A stretch of DNA of 64,000 nt from Luteolibacter algae (lineage in GTDB: Bacteria; Verrucomicrobiota; Verrucomicrobiia; Verrucomicrobiales; Akkermansiaceae), in contig NZ_JBHUIT010000005.1 of the NCBI RefSeq assembly GCF_042683045.1, positions 1 through 64,000 on the forward strand. The letters run 5' to 3'. A model generated the notes under the pieces. The model was not told the DNA's origin. It did not search any database and saw only the letters and a program-made list of their open reading frames with translations. Shown one piece after another: positions 1-8,281 of this stretch. Within the stretch, counting starts at the first letter, position 1; each line of letters begins with the position of its first letter. The translations under genes were made by a program, and so were the position numbers.

Positions 1-1
1 G

Positions 2-148
2 TTTCAGTGGTTTTACCACAAGAACTCTAAAAAGGAGCTGTCCGATTTTCTGGGGTCAGGCCAACTAGTTCTTATACTACCCTTGATTCGGAAAGCTTAT
101 GACAGCTTTCAATCGGCAAAAATTCTGCACGATAACGAAACGCGGTAA
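2..148 (+). CDS. possible C-terminal tail of an unidentified protein (5' end outside window)
   Basis: Frame 2 is open from the window edge to a TAA at 146-148 and gives 48 residues ending in HDNETR. The translation has a plausible protein-like composition (aromatic start FQWFYHK, a hydrophobic QLVLILPLI stretch), but I recognise no family. It points the same way as lipA, about 145 bp upstream of it. A short inverted repeat lies inside the frame. With no start visible this may be chance. From 149 to 293 I see only the untranslated lead into lipA. Confidence 0.3.
   Translation, partial: FQWFYHKNSKKELSDFLGSGQLVLILPLIRKAYDSFQSAKILHDNETR
91..110. repeat. short inverted repeat (hairpin)
   Basis: GAAAGCT and AGCTTTC are perfect 7-bp arms around the loop TATGAC. 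GATT/AATC outside can extend the stem across a 2-base bulge. There is no T-run after it, so it is not a convincing terminator. It falls inside the putative tail ORF at 2-148. Confidence 0.35.
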
Positions 149-293
149 GCCCCGATGATTCCGAAGGCAAAGTGCCCGGAAAATTGTCACCCCAGTGGCC
201 GATTGTCGTTCCAGAGAGAGGGAATTCACGGCCTAATTGGGAGGAAATGAGCATCTTCCTTGATGTTTGGTCGTTAAAAATTAGAGTTCCGGC

Positions 294-1295
294 ATGTCAG
301 CCTGCGGCCCGAAAATGAAAATGGATCCCACCCTCCACAGAGAGCAAAAGCCCTCTTGGATCAAGGTCCGTCTCCCGAACAATCCTGCCTTTTGGTCCAC
401 AAAGTCGCTCATTACCGACCTAAAGCTGGTCACCGTTTGTGAAGAGGCTCAATGCCCGAATCGTTGGGAGTGCTGGGGGCAAGGCACTGCGACATTTATG
501 ATCGCGGGAGACAAATGCACACGGGCATGCGGCTTCTGTGCGGTAAAAACTGCTAAGCCGGACGCGCTGGAATCCGACGAACCGGCCCGGATTGCTGAAG
601 CAACAAGCCGCATGAATCTCAAACACATCGTAATTACCGCCGTAGCGCGTGATGATCTTAAGGACGGTGGTGCCGAGCATTTCCGGGAAACCATTACCGC
701 TGTCCGCCAAGTCAATCCTGGCATCATCATCGAGGTGCTCGTGCCGGATTTCAACGATCGAGATTGGGCACTCCAGCTCGTGATGGATGCACGTCCACAC
801 ATTTTCAACCATAACCTGGAAACGGTGGAGCGGCTTACCCCGCTTGTCCGCTCCCGGGCGAAATACCAGCGTTCCTTGACAGTTCTAAAAAAGGCAAAGG
901 AGATGGTGGATGGTCATGTCGCCACGAAATCGGGGATGATGCTTGGCCTTGGTGAACGCAGAGAGGAAATCCTTACCGCAATGGATGATCTGCTAGCTCA
1001 CGATGTAACAGTTCTCACACTCGGCCAATACCTCCGCCCCACTCCGAAGCATCTTCCCGTCGTGGAATATATCCACCCGGATCAATTCGAGGAATATAAA
1101 CAGATCGCATTGGAGAAAGGTTTCCGCCACGTCGCTTCCGGGCCGTTGGTTCGCTCTTCCTACCATGCGGCAGATTTCCGTCCCGAGCTGGACGTATTGC
1201 AATCCATCGAAAGCGATCTCCGTGCCAGCTCCGGTCTGGAGCTTGGTCCAGAGCATTTGGCTCTTCCGGAAATCAAGCCGAGTCTACTCTCCTGA
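294..1295 (+). CDS. lipA: lipoyl synthase LipA
   Basis: Radical SAM enzyme that inserts two sulfurs into protein-bound octanoyl groups to make lipoyl cofactors in the cytoplasm. The 333-residue length is normal for the family. The auxiliary-cluster motif C-x4-C-x5-C is at C49, C54 and C60, and the radical SAM motif C-x3-C-x2-C is at C75, C79 and C82 (CTRACGFC). The C-terminal RSSY motif at 287-290 is the conserved element whose serine ligates the auxiliary cluster. The first ATG is taken as start. In-frame ATGs at residues 8 and 10 are also possible because no strong Shine-Dalgarno separates them. The next gene starts 20 bp downstream in the same direction, so the two may be co-transcribed. 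Confidence 0.97.
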   Translation: MSACGPKMKMDPTLHREQKPSWIKVRLPNNPAFWSTKSLITDLKLVTVCEEAQCPNRWECWGQGTATFMIAGDKCTRACGFCAVKTAKPDALESDEPARIAEATSRMNLKHIVITAVARDDLKDGGAEHFRETITAVRQVNPGIIIEVLVPDFNDRDWALQLVMDARPHIFNHNLETVERLTPLVRSRAKYQRSLTVLKKAKEMVDGHVATKSGMMLGLGERREEILTAMDDLLAHDVTVLTLGQYLRPTPKHLPVVEYIHPDQFEEYKQIALEKGFRHVASGPLVRSSYHAADFRPELDVLQSIESDLRASSGLELGPEHLALPEIKPSLLS

Positions 1296-1315
1296 ACCAG
1301 CTTTCCCTCTGAATT

Positions 1316-1777
1316 TTGAATTGGCTGATCAAATCCGAACCCGATGTTTTCTCCATCCGGGACCTGGAAAAGGTCGAGCAGGAGCCTTGGTCCGGAGTGC
1401 GCAATTATCAGGCGAGAAACTTCATGTGGCGTGACATGAAAGTGGGCGAGCTAGCCCTCTTCTACCATTCAAATGCCAACCCTCCGGGAATAGCAGGCGT
1501 GGCAAGAGTCGCATCAGCAGCCTATCCTGATCCCACCCAGTTCGAAAAAAACGGAGAATATTATGATCCGAAGGCGACGGAGGAAAAACCACGCTGGTAT
1601 CTGGTAGATTTTGAGCATGTGGCTACCTTCGATGAGCTGCTGCCTCTCACTGTAATGAAAGCGGATGACGTGCTTTCGGAGATGCTGGTATGCCAAAAAG
1701 GCACCCGGCTATCGATCACCCCCGTGGAGGACAAGCATTTTAACCACGTTCTCGACCTCGCAGGCGTGACAATTTGA
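1316..1777 (+). CDS. EVE-domain (thymocyte nuclear protein 1-like) protein
   Basis: A single-domain EVE protein of 153 residues beginning NWLIKSEPDVFSI, the diagnostic N-terminus of the family. YQARNFMWRDMKVGELALFY follows as the nucleotide-pocket region. EVE domains are PUA-like folds that bind modified bases in RNA or DNA; the exact role of the stand-alone bacterial version is unsettled. The start is the TTG at 1316: it gives the family's normal N-terminus and no better ATG exists nearby. It follows lipA by 20 bp and is convergent with the PDZ gene, whose stop lies 20 bp away with no clear terminator between them. Confidence 0.9.
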   Translation: MNWLIKSEPDVFSIRDLEKVEQEPWSGVRNYQARNFMWRDMKVGELALFYHSNANPPGIAGVARVASAAYPDPTQFEKNGEYYDPKATEEKPRWYLVDFEHVATFDELLPLTVMKADDVLSEMLVCQKGTRLSITPVEDKHFNHVLDLAGVTI

Positions 1778-1797
1778 GTTGAAGCAGTCCTTCTCCT

Positions 1798-2577
1798 TCA
1801 TTGTTCCGGCATCGGGGGCGGAACAATTCTTGGTCTGGGATGTCTCATGGGTGCAACGCTTGGGTCCAGCGCATGGTCCAATCCCCGTCTGAGTGCGCAA
1901 ATCTGACGGCGCCATGAATGTGGAACGTCGGAATACTCCGCCCAACCGCGGATTACTCCCTCGTAGATAATTTTGCCGTCGGGCGAGACAATTTTCACCG
2001 CATCGCCAGACTCCACCCGATACACTTCCGCCGTGCCATTCTCGTTGGTGTAGCTGGCTTTCTTTTGCTCCAAATTAACAATCCTTACCGCGCCATCCCG
2101 GCCCCGCATGACTGAATCATTGAGCACGCGGCGAATTACCTCATCGGTGTCCGCCTTACCCTCTCCCAGAGTCAGTTTCAAATCCAAAGACTTCCCTTCA
2201 CGGAACACAGAAATCGTCACCACATCCTCCGGTTTCGACAAACGCAGAAGAGTCGCCAATTGACCCTCATTGACGAGCATTTGCTCGTTCATCTTCCAGA
2301 GCAAATCCATCTTCTTCACACCGGCTTTTTGTGCGGGGCCGTCCTTATCCAGATCGGTCACAATAAAGCCGATTCCCGGAGGTAACGCCGGCAGCTGGGT
2401 GGCGGTGGTGTCATCCGGCTTCGCCACGGAAAGTCCCAGCCATGGCATCGGCGGTTTTTCACTCCGCTCCTCCACCCCTGAAGTAAGATCCTTCGGCCCT
2501 TCCGGTTCCCGCGCATGGCAGAGACTGCCTGCCACGAGAACAAGAGCCGCGAAATGGATGGAAGCATGCATTTTCAA
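1798..2577 (-). CDS. secreted PDZ-domain protein
   Basis: A 259-residue protein with a signal peptide (first ~22 residues, ending LCHA) and one PDZ domain around residues 45-135, recognisable from GLSV, GIGFIVTDLDKDGPAQKAG and the following VNEGQLATLL. No protease domain is present, so it is probably a peptide-binding or scaffolding protein of the cell envelope rather than an HtrA protease. The C-terminus is basic and proline-rich. Its start overlaps the stop of the preceding membrane-protein gene by four bases (ATGA), so it is the third gene of an ECF sigma operon and probably translationally coupled. Its role in that stress circuit is inferred only from position. Confidence 0.8.
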   Translation of the reverse strand: MKMHASIHFAALVLVAGSLCHAREPEGPKDLTSGVEERSEKPPMPWLGLSVAKPDDTTATQLPALPPGIGFIVTDLDKDGPAQKAGVKKMDLLWKMNEQMLVNEGQLATLLRLSKPEDVVTISVFREGKSLDLKLTLGEGKADTDEVIRRVLNDSVMRGRDGAVRIVNLEQKKASYTNENGTAEVYRVESGDAVKIVSPDGKIIYEGVIRGWAEYSDVPHSWRRQICALRRGLDHALDPSVAPMRHPRPRIVPPPMPEQ

Positions 2578-3059
2578 AATGTGCTTACCGGCACGAGATA
2601 CATTTCTTCACGCGGTTCAGTCAGTTGAACAATGATACCCGTCTCCTCATCACGGACTTTACTTTCCTCGACCACCCGAACGCGAACTTTGTGAACCGCG
2701 GAACCGCTGTCATCGACAATCAGACCATCGTCACTGAAATTTTCCACACGATCCGACTCGGTAAGAAAACTTACCAGGGGGCCGATGTTCTCTGACGAGA
2801 GAGCATCCCCGACCGTTGCTCGCTCAAGCTGGCGACTTTGACTTAGGAAAAATGTGAGTAGAAACGCCACCAAGGCTGCAATTCCCGCAGGGACCATCCA
2901 TGCGCTCAGAGCTCTTTTTCGCGGGATAGGAACAAGGATATCGCTGCCGAGTTGATCCAACATCTCTTCGGTCTCGGAGGAAATGCTTTCACTCAGGGCA
3001 ACCGGCATCAGATTCCGCAATGCTTTTTCGATTTCAGTCGGTGTGTATGTTTTATCCAA
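2574..3059 (-). CDS. single-pass membrane protein, probable anti-sigma partner of the ECF sigma factor
   Basis: A 161-residue protein with an N-terminal cytoplasmic part of ~50 residues, one membrane helix at about 54-72 (MVPAGIAALVAFLLTFFLS) and a C-terminal periplasmic part. I recognise no named domain. It lacks the HxxxCxxC motif of zinc-type anti-sigma factors. It begins 8 bp inside the end of the sigma gene and ends 4 bp inside the PDZ gene. This sigma/single-pass-protein arrangement is the usual one for an anti-sigma factor, so that role is inferred from context. Confidence 0.65.
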   Translation of the reverse strand: MDKTYTPTEIEKALRNLMPVALSESISSETEEMLDQLGSDILVPIPRKRALSAWMVPAGIAALVAFLLTFFLSQSRQLERATVGDALSSENIGPLVSFLTESDRVENFSDDGLIVDDSGSAVHKVRVRVVEESKVRDEETGIIVQLTEPREEMYLVPVSTF

Positions 3060-3579
3060 AACGAACCTCCTTCACTTTTTGCATACTCTGGGATAATTGC
3101 TCCAAGGCGTAACGATACCTTGAGGCAGCAGTGTTGGGCGAAATGCCAAGGGCTTCCGAAATCTGGGCAAAGGTGAGTCCGCCCCAGGTTTTCATGACGA
3201 CAACTTCACGCAGCTTATCGCTTAAATTTTGGACAGCCTCCCGCATCAACACTGCCTCCTCATCTTCTTCCAATACGGGATCAAGCCATACGTCCTCGAA
3301 ATCATTGAGAAAAACGATGGATTCTTCCCGCTTTCTCCGCCGCGATTCCGTGCGATGCAGCATGAGACCGGCAAAACGGATCGTCGAAAACATGAGAGGC
3401 AGATCCGGAGGACCTCCGCCACGGTTTTCAGCTTGCTGATAATGCCACATCTTCAGGACAGCTTCCTGCACCAAGTCTTCCGCATCTTCGCGGGTTTTCC
3501 CCCAGCTACGGGCAAAAAGGAGCAATCGCGAGCCATTTTCCGCAAGCCATTGCTTCCAAATTTTTGATAAGCTCTGCAT
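3052..3579 (-). CDS. ECF-type RNA polymerase sigma factor
   Basis: A 175-residue sigma-70 family protein with regions 2 and 4 only. Region 2 contains WGKTREDAEDLVQEAVLKMW, the core-binding segment. Region 4 carries LREVVVMKTWGGLTFAQIS and the helix-turn-helix ALGISPNTAASRYRYAL. It heads a three-gene operon with overlapping ends: sigma, membrane protein, PDZ protein. The 158 bp upstream (3580-3737) should hold the promoter. I could not assign an autoregulated ECF promoter with confidence. The signal sensed is unknown; an envelope signal is suggested by the exported downstream products. Confidence 0.9.
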   Translation of the reverse strand: MQSLSKIWKQWLAENGSRLLLFARSWGKTREDAEDLVQEAVLKMWHYQQAENRGGGPPDLPLMFSTIRFAGLMLHRTESRRRKREESIVFLNDFEDVWLDPVLEEDEEAVLMREAVQNLSDKLREVVVMKTWGGLTFAQISEALGISPNTAASRYRYALEQLSQSMQKVKEVRFG

Positions 3580-3737
3580 TATTCAAAAAGAGAATGCCTC
3601 AGAGCGCGGCACTTGTCTCTGCTCTCTGAAAATTTTTGTTTCATCCAATGAAGCCAATCTGCTGTCCCCTGCCATTATTGCCGGCAAGGAGGGAAAGCGA
3701 CTTTTTCCATCACTCTCCCAAATTGACTTCTTCGTCC

Positions 3738-4109
3738 TTAATCGAGGAAACGAATTTTACCGGGAACAGGAAGTTTTCCGGCCGCCATGGCAGCGTGTTG
3801 TTCATCGGTGCAGGCGGAATCAATCGGCGCATCTGGCTGAATTTCATTCTCTGAGACGATCCCATTCTCAAGCATCCATTTTTCCACTTCCTCACCGCTC
3901 ACATCGGCGAGCATCTGTCCGTTGATTTCCACACACGGCGAAAGTGGCTGGCCACTGCGTTGCTCCATTTCCCATCGAAACGCAGGATTCTTGATGATGT
4001 CTTTTTCCTCATACGGAAGCTCGTATTTCCGCATGATCGCGCGGACTCCTTCACTCCATCCGCAAAATGTCTTCAAATAGGCGGTAATCTTCGGCTGTGC
4101 GTCACTCAT
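3738..4109 (-). CDS. glutaredoxin-like protein with atypical CGWS active site
   Basis: About 123 residues from the ATG at 4109 (MSDAQPKITAYLKTFCGWS). The thioredoxin fold is recognisable from the N-terminal strand, the active-site position, and the cis-Pro/GSH-binding segment SPCVEINGQMLADVSGEEV. The site reads CGWS where CPYC or CGFS is usual, so only the first cysteine remains; monothiol chemistry is likely. A longer form starting at the GTG at 4157 would overlap the CorA-like gene's stop by three bases and allow translational coupling, but its extra 16 residues do not look like part of the fold. The gene lies just downstream of the CorA-like gene. Confidence 0.8.
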   Translation of the reverse strand: MSDAQPKITAYLKTFCGWSEGVRAIMRKYELPYEEKDIIKNPAFRWEMEQRSGQPLSPCVEINGQMLADVSGEEVEKWMLENGIVSENEIQPDAPIDSACTDEQHAAMAAGKLPVPGKIRFLD

Positions 4110-4153
4110 GATGAATGGAATGATAATGGGGTGCGACGGGTTTGCAACCCGGA

Positions 4154-4912
4154 TCACTTATTGCCCTTGGAAACATATCGGAGAAGCAAACCGCCGACAA
4201 TCAATCCGCCGAAGAAAATCCACCAAAACTTATCCTGAACAAATTCCGGCAAATCCACATTCATGCCAAAAAGGCCGCCGAGGGCTACCAAAGGGAGGAA
4301 AAAACCGGTGACCAGATTCAATTTAAAGAGAATATTTCCAAGCCTTTCGGAAGATTTTGTATGGGCTTCCGCTGCTTCCGCCTGCCAAAACATCAATGTC
4401 TCTCTGGCATCGGACTGGAGTAATTCCGCAGCGCGTTCCAGTTCTCTGGCTCTGTCTCTACTTGCCCGAACTTCCTTGTCATCCGGCTCCTGTGCCAAAG
4501 CTTGCTCCAGCGCTTGGACAATATTCCGCGTGCTTCTTGCAAGCGGCCCTGCATGACGCAGAATTTCAAACACCTGTTCGGTAGATTCCGTTACTTCCAG
4601 AATCTCCTCATTGGCATCAATTGCCTTCGCATATCTTTCCAATAGCAAGCATAGCTCATCAAGCCCCGGACCTCCCGGCTGGAGCCAACGACCATCTCCC
4701 CTACGCCAGAAAAAAATCGCTTCCCGCTCCGGCACGCCGGCCTTTGGAACCTCATGCAGAATCAATAAAAGCTCGTCATGTCCGACGACACAGCGCTGGT
4801 GCCCGGGACGGCCGCTGAGTTGCTCCCGTAGCTCGGCTTCGATCTCGTAATGATCCGGCAGTTTGACTTTCTCGTTCAACATTTCTGAATTTTTTAGAGA
4901 ATAAAAATCCAT
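4154..4912 (-). CDS. CorA-family divalent cation transporter (compact)
   Basis: A 252-residue protein with a long helical cytoplasmic region (about 85-195) and two C-terminal membrane helices (about 200-216 and 229-246). GMN at residues 216-218 lies at the end of the first helix, the signature of the CorA/Mrs2 Mg2+ channel superfamily. It is shorter than classical CorA (~315 residues) because the N-terminal alpha/beta domain is reduced, which resembles the zinc-transporter-like and other divergent branches. The residue after GMN is V rather than the common F. Substrate cannot be told from sequence. It is the first gene of a pair with the glutaredoxin-like gene. Confidence 0.85.
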   Translation of the reverse strand: MDFYSLKNSEMLNEKVKLPDHYEIEAELREQLSGRPGHQRCVVGHDELLLILHEVPKAGVPEREAIFFWRRGDGRWLQPGGPGLDELCLLLERYAKAIDANEEILEVTESTEQVFEILRHAGPLARSTRNIVQALEQALAQEPDDKEVRASRDRARELERAAELLQSDARETLMFWQAEAAEAHTKSSERLGNILFKLNLVTGFFLPLVALGGLFGMNVDLPEFVQDKFWWIFFGGLIVGGLLLRYVSKGNK

Positions 4913-4985
4913 TCCGCAACTCTCTCCAACCTACACTCTTCAATCTTGATTCTTTCGGGAATCCCACTAAATATCCCTCACGTTT

Positions 4986-5594
4986 ATGAAATATCTACTC
5001 ACCTTGAGCAGTTGCGCACTGCTGGTCTCATGTTTTAACAGCAGCCCTCCGGGCTCGGACTACCTTGCGGGGATCGGTGGACCGATTCACCAACAGGCTT
5101 CCGGGGGACCGCATCATCCTGCCCCGGCGATCCCGGATGATGTTTCCTATTGGGATGGAGATGGCGTGCAAGGTTCTCCATTGATCAGAATCAACCGCCG
5201 CGAACAGAAGGCATACTTTTACAAGGGTGGAACGCTTGTCGGAGTTTCAAAAATCTCTTCCGGCAAAGAAGATACCGGCACACCAGCTGGCACTTACAAA
5301 ATCACGGAAAAAGACGAAGATCATAAATCATCCGCCTACGGTGTGATCAAAGACAAAGCCACCGGTCAAATGATCAATGACAATGCCGACAACCGCATCG
5401 ACAAGGTCAAACCAGGACAGGTTTTCTATAACGCGCCGATGCCCAATTTCATGCGTTTCAATGGAGGGATCGGCATGCACACCGGCTATCTTCCGGGTTA
5501 TGCCGCCTCCCACGGTTGCGTCCGTATGCCTCATCACATGTCCACGAAATTTTTCCAGAATGTGCAGATCGGCACTCCGGTGATTGTCGAGTAG
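4986..5594 (+). CDS. L,D-transpeptidase lipoprotein (YkuD/ErfK family)
   Basis: A 202-residue exported lipoprotein: the signal peptide ends in LLVSC, with the acylated cysteine at residue 16. The YkuD catalytic domain covers about 65-202. Its active-site motif SHGCVR is at residues 175-180 (H176, catalytic C178), preceded by the conserved GIGMHTG histidine. Such enzymes form meso-Dap-meso-Dap cross-links in peptidoglycan or attach lipoproteins to it. Which of these it does cannot be read from sequence. It is monocistronic, divergent from the CorA-like gene and convergent with cutA. Confidence 0.93.
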   Translation: MKYLLTLSSCALLVSCFNSSPPGSDYLAGIGGPIHQQASGGPHHPAPAIPDDVSYWDGDGVQGSPLIRINRREQKAYFYKGGTLVGVSKISSGKEDTGTPAGTYKITEKDEDHKSSAYGVIKDKATGQMINDNADNRIDKVKPGQVFYNAPMPNFMRFNGGIGMHTGYLPGYAASHGCVRMPHHMSTKFFQNVQIGTPVIVE

Positions 5595-5650
5595 ACTCTG
5601 TCTGGCCTCCTCTGCCGGGGGTGAGGTGCGCCCACTCCCGGCAGCATATC

Positions 5651-6031
5651 TCAGGTGCAGCTATTACGCACCCATTGAGCGTAACGAGCTTCGATATCCG
5701 CAGCAGATATGCCCACAATTTCCGGAACATCATAGGGATGGAGTGAAATCATGGTCTTCTCAAAATCCGGAAATTTTTCCGATAGAATCTTGAAGATGAC
5801 CAAAACCTCGGCCTCAGATTGCAGCTCCCCTTTCCAGCTGTAGATGGATTCGATAGACGGAACGATATTCGCGCATGCAGCGAGCTTCCTGGAAACTATT
5901 TCGCGGCTGATCTTCCGGGCTCGTTCCAGATCGGGAAAGGTGCAGAGGACGATTGTGATAGAACATGAAACAGGCGAGCAGGAAGAATCCCGCCCGCCTG
6001 CTGTAATGGAATCATTAGTCATGATCCGCAT
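5651..6031 (-). CDS. cutA: CutA1 divalent-cation tolerance protein
   Basis: A 126-residue protein with the CutA1 ferredoxin-like trimeric fold: VLCTFPDLERARKIS, KLAACANIVPSIESIYSWKG and the highly conserved HPYDVPEIV near the C-terminus. The family is linked to copper/divalent-cation tolerance, although the mechanism remains unclear. The first ~20 residues before SITIVLCTF look extra; an internal ATG at 6022 would shorten it by three. The gene starts 6 bp after the stop of the Gfo/Idh/MocA oxidoreductase on the same strand, so it may be the last gene of that transcript. Confidence 0.92.
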   Translation of the reverse strand: MRIMTNDSITAGGRDSSCSPVSCSITIVLCTFPDLERARKISREIVSRKLAACANIVPSIESIYSWKGELQSEAEVLVIFKILSEKFPDFEKTMISLHPYDVPEIVGISAADIEARYAQWVRNSCT

Positions 6032-6037
6032 AGCGTA

Positions 6038-7120
6038 TCACACTGCCACCGGCTTACCAGTCGCAGCGGATTCGTATAGAGCGTCGATGATCAACATCAG
6101 CTTGTGCGCCTGATCAGGAGTATTCAGTGGCTCGGCAGTGCCATTGATGGTGTGGATGAAATTCGCAGCGGAATGGATCCGCCCCATATCTTCACAGGCT
6201 TCCGTGGTGATCGTGCGATCCACACTATTGCCGTTTTCCTGAACATACAGCTCGCAAGTATCGATCGCCGTCTCATCCAGGCCGTCACGTCCGAAGAGAC
6301 GCTCCACCTTGCCGCCGGCTTTGGTTCCCTGGAAAACCACGGAAACCTCTTCGCGTTTTACCATTTCCGCCCATGAAACCTGCAGACTCAGCACTTGTCC
6401 GCTCTTGAATGTGACGAACCCGTGCGCAGCGCACTCCACATCTGTGGTGCCACCTTCACGGTCCGGAATTCCCCAGGGTCCCTTGAAGCCGGGATCGGTG
6501 ATGTGGTCATCAAAAGTATTGGCCAACACATATGCAGGCTCCGGATAACCCATGAGGTAGAGCGAGAGATCAATCATATGTAGAAGATCGATCGTAGCGC
6601 CACCACCGGACATCGCCTTGGTGGTAAACCAGCCTCCAAAGCCTGGAATACCTGTTCGTCGGATCCATTTTGCTTGTGCGGAATTGATCCGGCCGACTGT
6701 GCCATCATCCACATAAGCTTTCATCGCCTGGGACTCCGGCCGGGCACGATTGTTGAAATTGAACATCAGCTTTTTGCCTGTCTCCTCCGCCAATTTCACC
6801 ATTTCCTCGACTTCCGCAGCGCTCAGGCCTGGTGGCTTTTCACAGAAAACATGTTTACCAGCTTTCAAGCATTGAAGGGCGAGCGGGGCGTGAAATTTGT
6901 TCGGCACGATGATACTCACCGCATCCAGCTCAGGTGCTTCTGCCAGCATTTTTTCGACGGAGTCGAAAGTTTTGGCGATTCCCCATTCAGCGGCGGCCTT
7001 GTCTGCGGCACCCGGAGCGGGATCCGCCACAGCCACGATTTCAGCTCCCGCAGCACGAAAGCCTTCGGCATGGTATTTCACCATCCAGCCTGCTCCTATA
7101 ACTCCTACTTTAATAGACAT
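6038..7120 (-). CDS. Gfo/Idh/MocA-family NAD(P)-dependent oxidoreductase
   Basis: A 360-residue protein with an N-terminal Rossmann fold (VIGAGWMVKYHAEG, residues 7-20), the EKP catalytic motif at 94-96 (CEKPPGLS) and a C-terminal alpha/beta substrate domain containing GGATIDLLHMIDL. The family oxidises or reduces sugars and polyols. The product could be a 3-keto sugar, inositol or other carbohydrate; sequence alone does not decide. It lies 21 bp downstream of a sugar-isomerase/epimerase-like gene on the same strand. That pairing is common for sugar oxidation/epimerisation in planctomycetes and verrucomicrobia. Confidence 0.92.
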   Translation of the reverse strand: MSIKVGVIGAGWMVKYHAEGFRAAGAEIVAVADPAPGAADKAAAEWGIAKTFDSVEKMLAEAPELDAVSIIVPNKFHAPLALQCLKAGKHVFCEKPPGLSAAEVEEMVKLAEETGKKLMFNFNNRARPESQAMKAYVDDGTVGRINSAQAKWIRRTGIPGFGGWFTTKAMSGGGATIDLLHMIDLSLYLMGYPEPAYVLANTFDDHITDPGFKGPWGIPDREGGTTDVECAAHGFVTFKSGQVLSLQVSWAEMVKREEVSVVFQGTKAGGKVERLFGRDGLDETAIDTCELYVQENGNSVDRTITTEACEDMGRIHSAANFIHTINGTAEPLNTPDQAHKLMLIIDALYESAATGKPVAV

Positions 7121-7141
7121 ATTGTGTTACCGAAGAGGTGG

Positions 7142-8185
7142 TTATTGATTTGATTTATCAAAAGCCGCATCGAAGGCGACGTTGGAGCCCGGGAAATCTA
7201 CATTTCTAACAAAGGCTGCTGCTTCAGTCGCGCCATGAACCCGATCCATTCGGATATCTTCCCATTCCACGGAAAGAGGTCCGGAATACTTGAGATCGTT
7301 CAATGCCACGATGATATCCTCAAATTCGATGTCGCCGTGTCCCAGCGAGCGGAAATCCCAGAAGCGGCGGGGATCACCGAAGTCCGTGCTACCACCGAAG
7401 ACGCCTACAGAGCCATCTCCATGTCCCCACCAAGCATCCTTCATATGGACGTGATAAATGCGAGAACCCAGATCACGGATAAATTTTACATAATCCACTC
7501 CCTGGTAGCCCAAGTGTGATGGATCATAGTTGAAACCGAATCTTTTGTGATGGTTTACCGCCTTGAGTGCGCGCTGGGCGGTAGCGATATCAAAGGCAAT
7601 TTCCGTAGGATGGACTTCCAATGCAAAATTCACATCCACCTTGTCATAAGCATCAAGAATAGGAGTGAAGCGTTTGGCAAAGTCTTCGAAACCTTTCTCG
7701 TAATAAGCCTGATTTGTCGGAGGAAAGGCATATAGAGCATGCCAGGTGGAAGAGCCTGTGAAGCCATTTACCACCGCAGGAAAATCTTCCGAGCCATCCC
7801 CTTTGGGTTTTGCATCCAGGAATTTCCGGCACGCTTGGCCTGTAGCAATCATTTGCTGGGCAGCACGTTGACGAACACCTTCCGGATCCCCGTCACCCCA
7901 TACTTCCGGAGTAAGCATCGCTTTGTGGCGATCGTCGATATTGTCGCAAACCGCCTGACCCACGAGGTGATTGGAGATCGCAAAGCAAGTCAAACCATGC
8001 TCGGCAAGTAGTTCCCATTTCTCCTTCACGTAGGTATCACTCGATAATGCCTTATCGACGTCGAAGTGATCTCCCCAGCAGGCAAGTTCCAGGCCATCAT
8101 AGCCCATTTCCGCAGCCAATGGTGCGAGTTTCTCAATAGGCATATCGGCCCACTGGCCGGTGAAAAGTGTAACAGGTCGTGACAT
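7142..8185 (-). CDS. sugar phosphate isomerase/epimerase-like TIM-barrel protein
   Basis: A 347-residue protein of the AP-endonuclease-2/xylose-isomerase-like TIM barrel superfamily. The metal-binding pattern is visible in order: LEVHPTE (Glu), NYDPSHLGYQG (Asp/His), YHVHMKDA (His) and SVEWED (Glu). No signal peptide, so cytoplasmic. The gene precedes the Gfo/Idh/MocA oxidoreductase by 21 bp, so the two probably act on the same sugar. A keto-sugar lyase or epimerase role is also possible. Start at the ATG at 8185. Confidence 0.9.
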   Translation of the reverse strand: MSRPVTLFTGQWADMPIEKLAPLAAEMGYDGLELACWGDHFDVDKALSSDTYVKEKWELLAEHGLTCFAISNHLVGQAVCDNIDDRHKAMLTPEVWGDGDPEGVRQRAAQQMIATGQACRKFLDAKPKGDGSEDFPAVVNGFTGSSTWHALYAFPPTNQAYYEKGFEDFAKRFTPILDAYDKVDVNFALEVHPTEIAFDIATAQRALKAVNHHKRFGFNYDPSHLGYQGVDYVKFIRDLGSRIYHVHMKDAWWGHGDGSVGVFGGSTDFGDPRRFWDFRSLGHGDIEFEDIIVALNDLKYSGPLSVEWEDIRMDRVHGATEAAAFVRNVDFPGSNVAFDAAFDKSNQ

Positions 8186-8281
8186 AATATTTTTCTTATG
8201 GGTTAGATTAACGCGGGCATGTTGCCCAAAGCTTTCATTGGGAGGAAAGTAAAAATCGGAAAAAGCGCGGATACCGGAGGA

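Noticed and set aside
420..812. Long minus-strand ORF inside lipA
   Set aside because: It is antisense to a fully supported lipA frame and shows no conserved motif; a shadow of codon bias.
1918..2115. Plus-strand ORFs across the PDZ gene
   Set aside because: They are antisense to the PDZ protein and have no signal, domain or start context.
7547..7735. Small plus-strand ORF inside the isomerase gene
   Set aside because: Antisense to conserved TIM-barrel sequence; no protein features.
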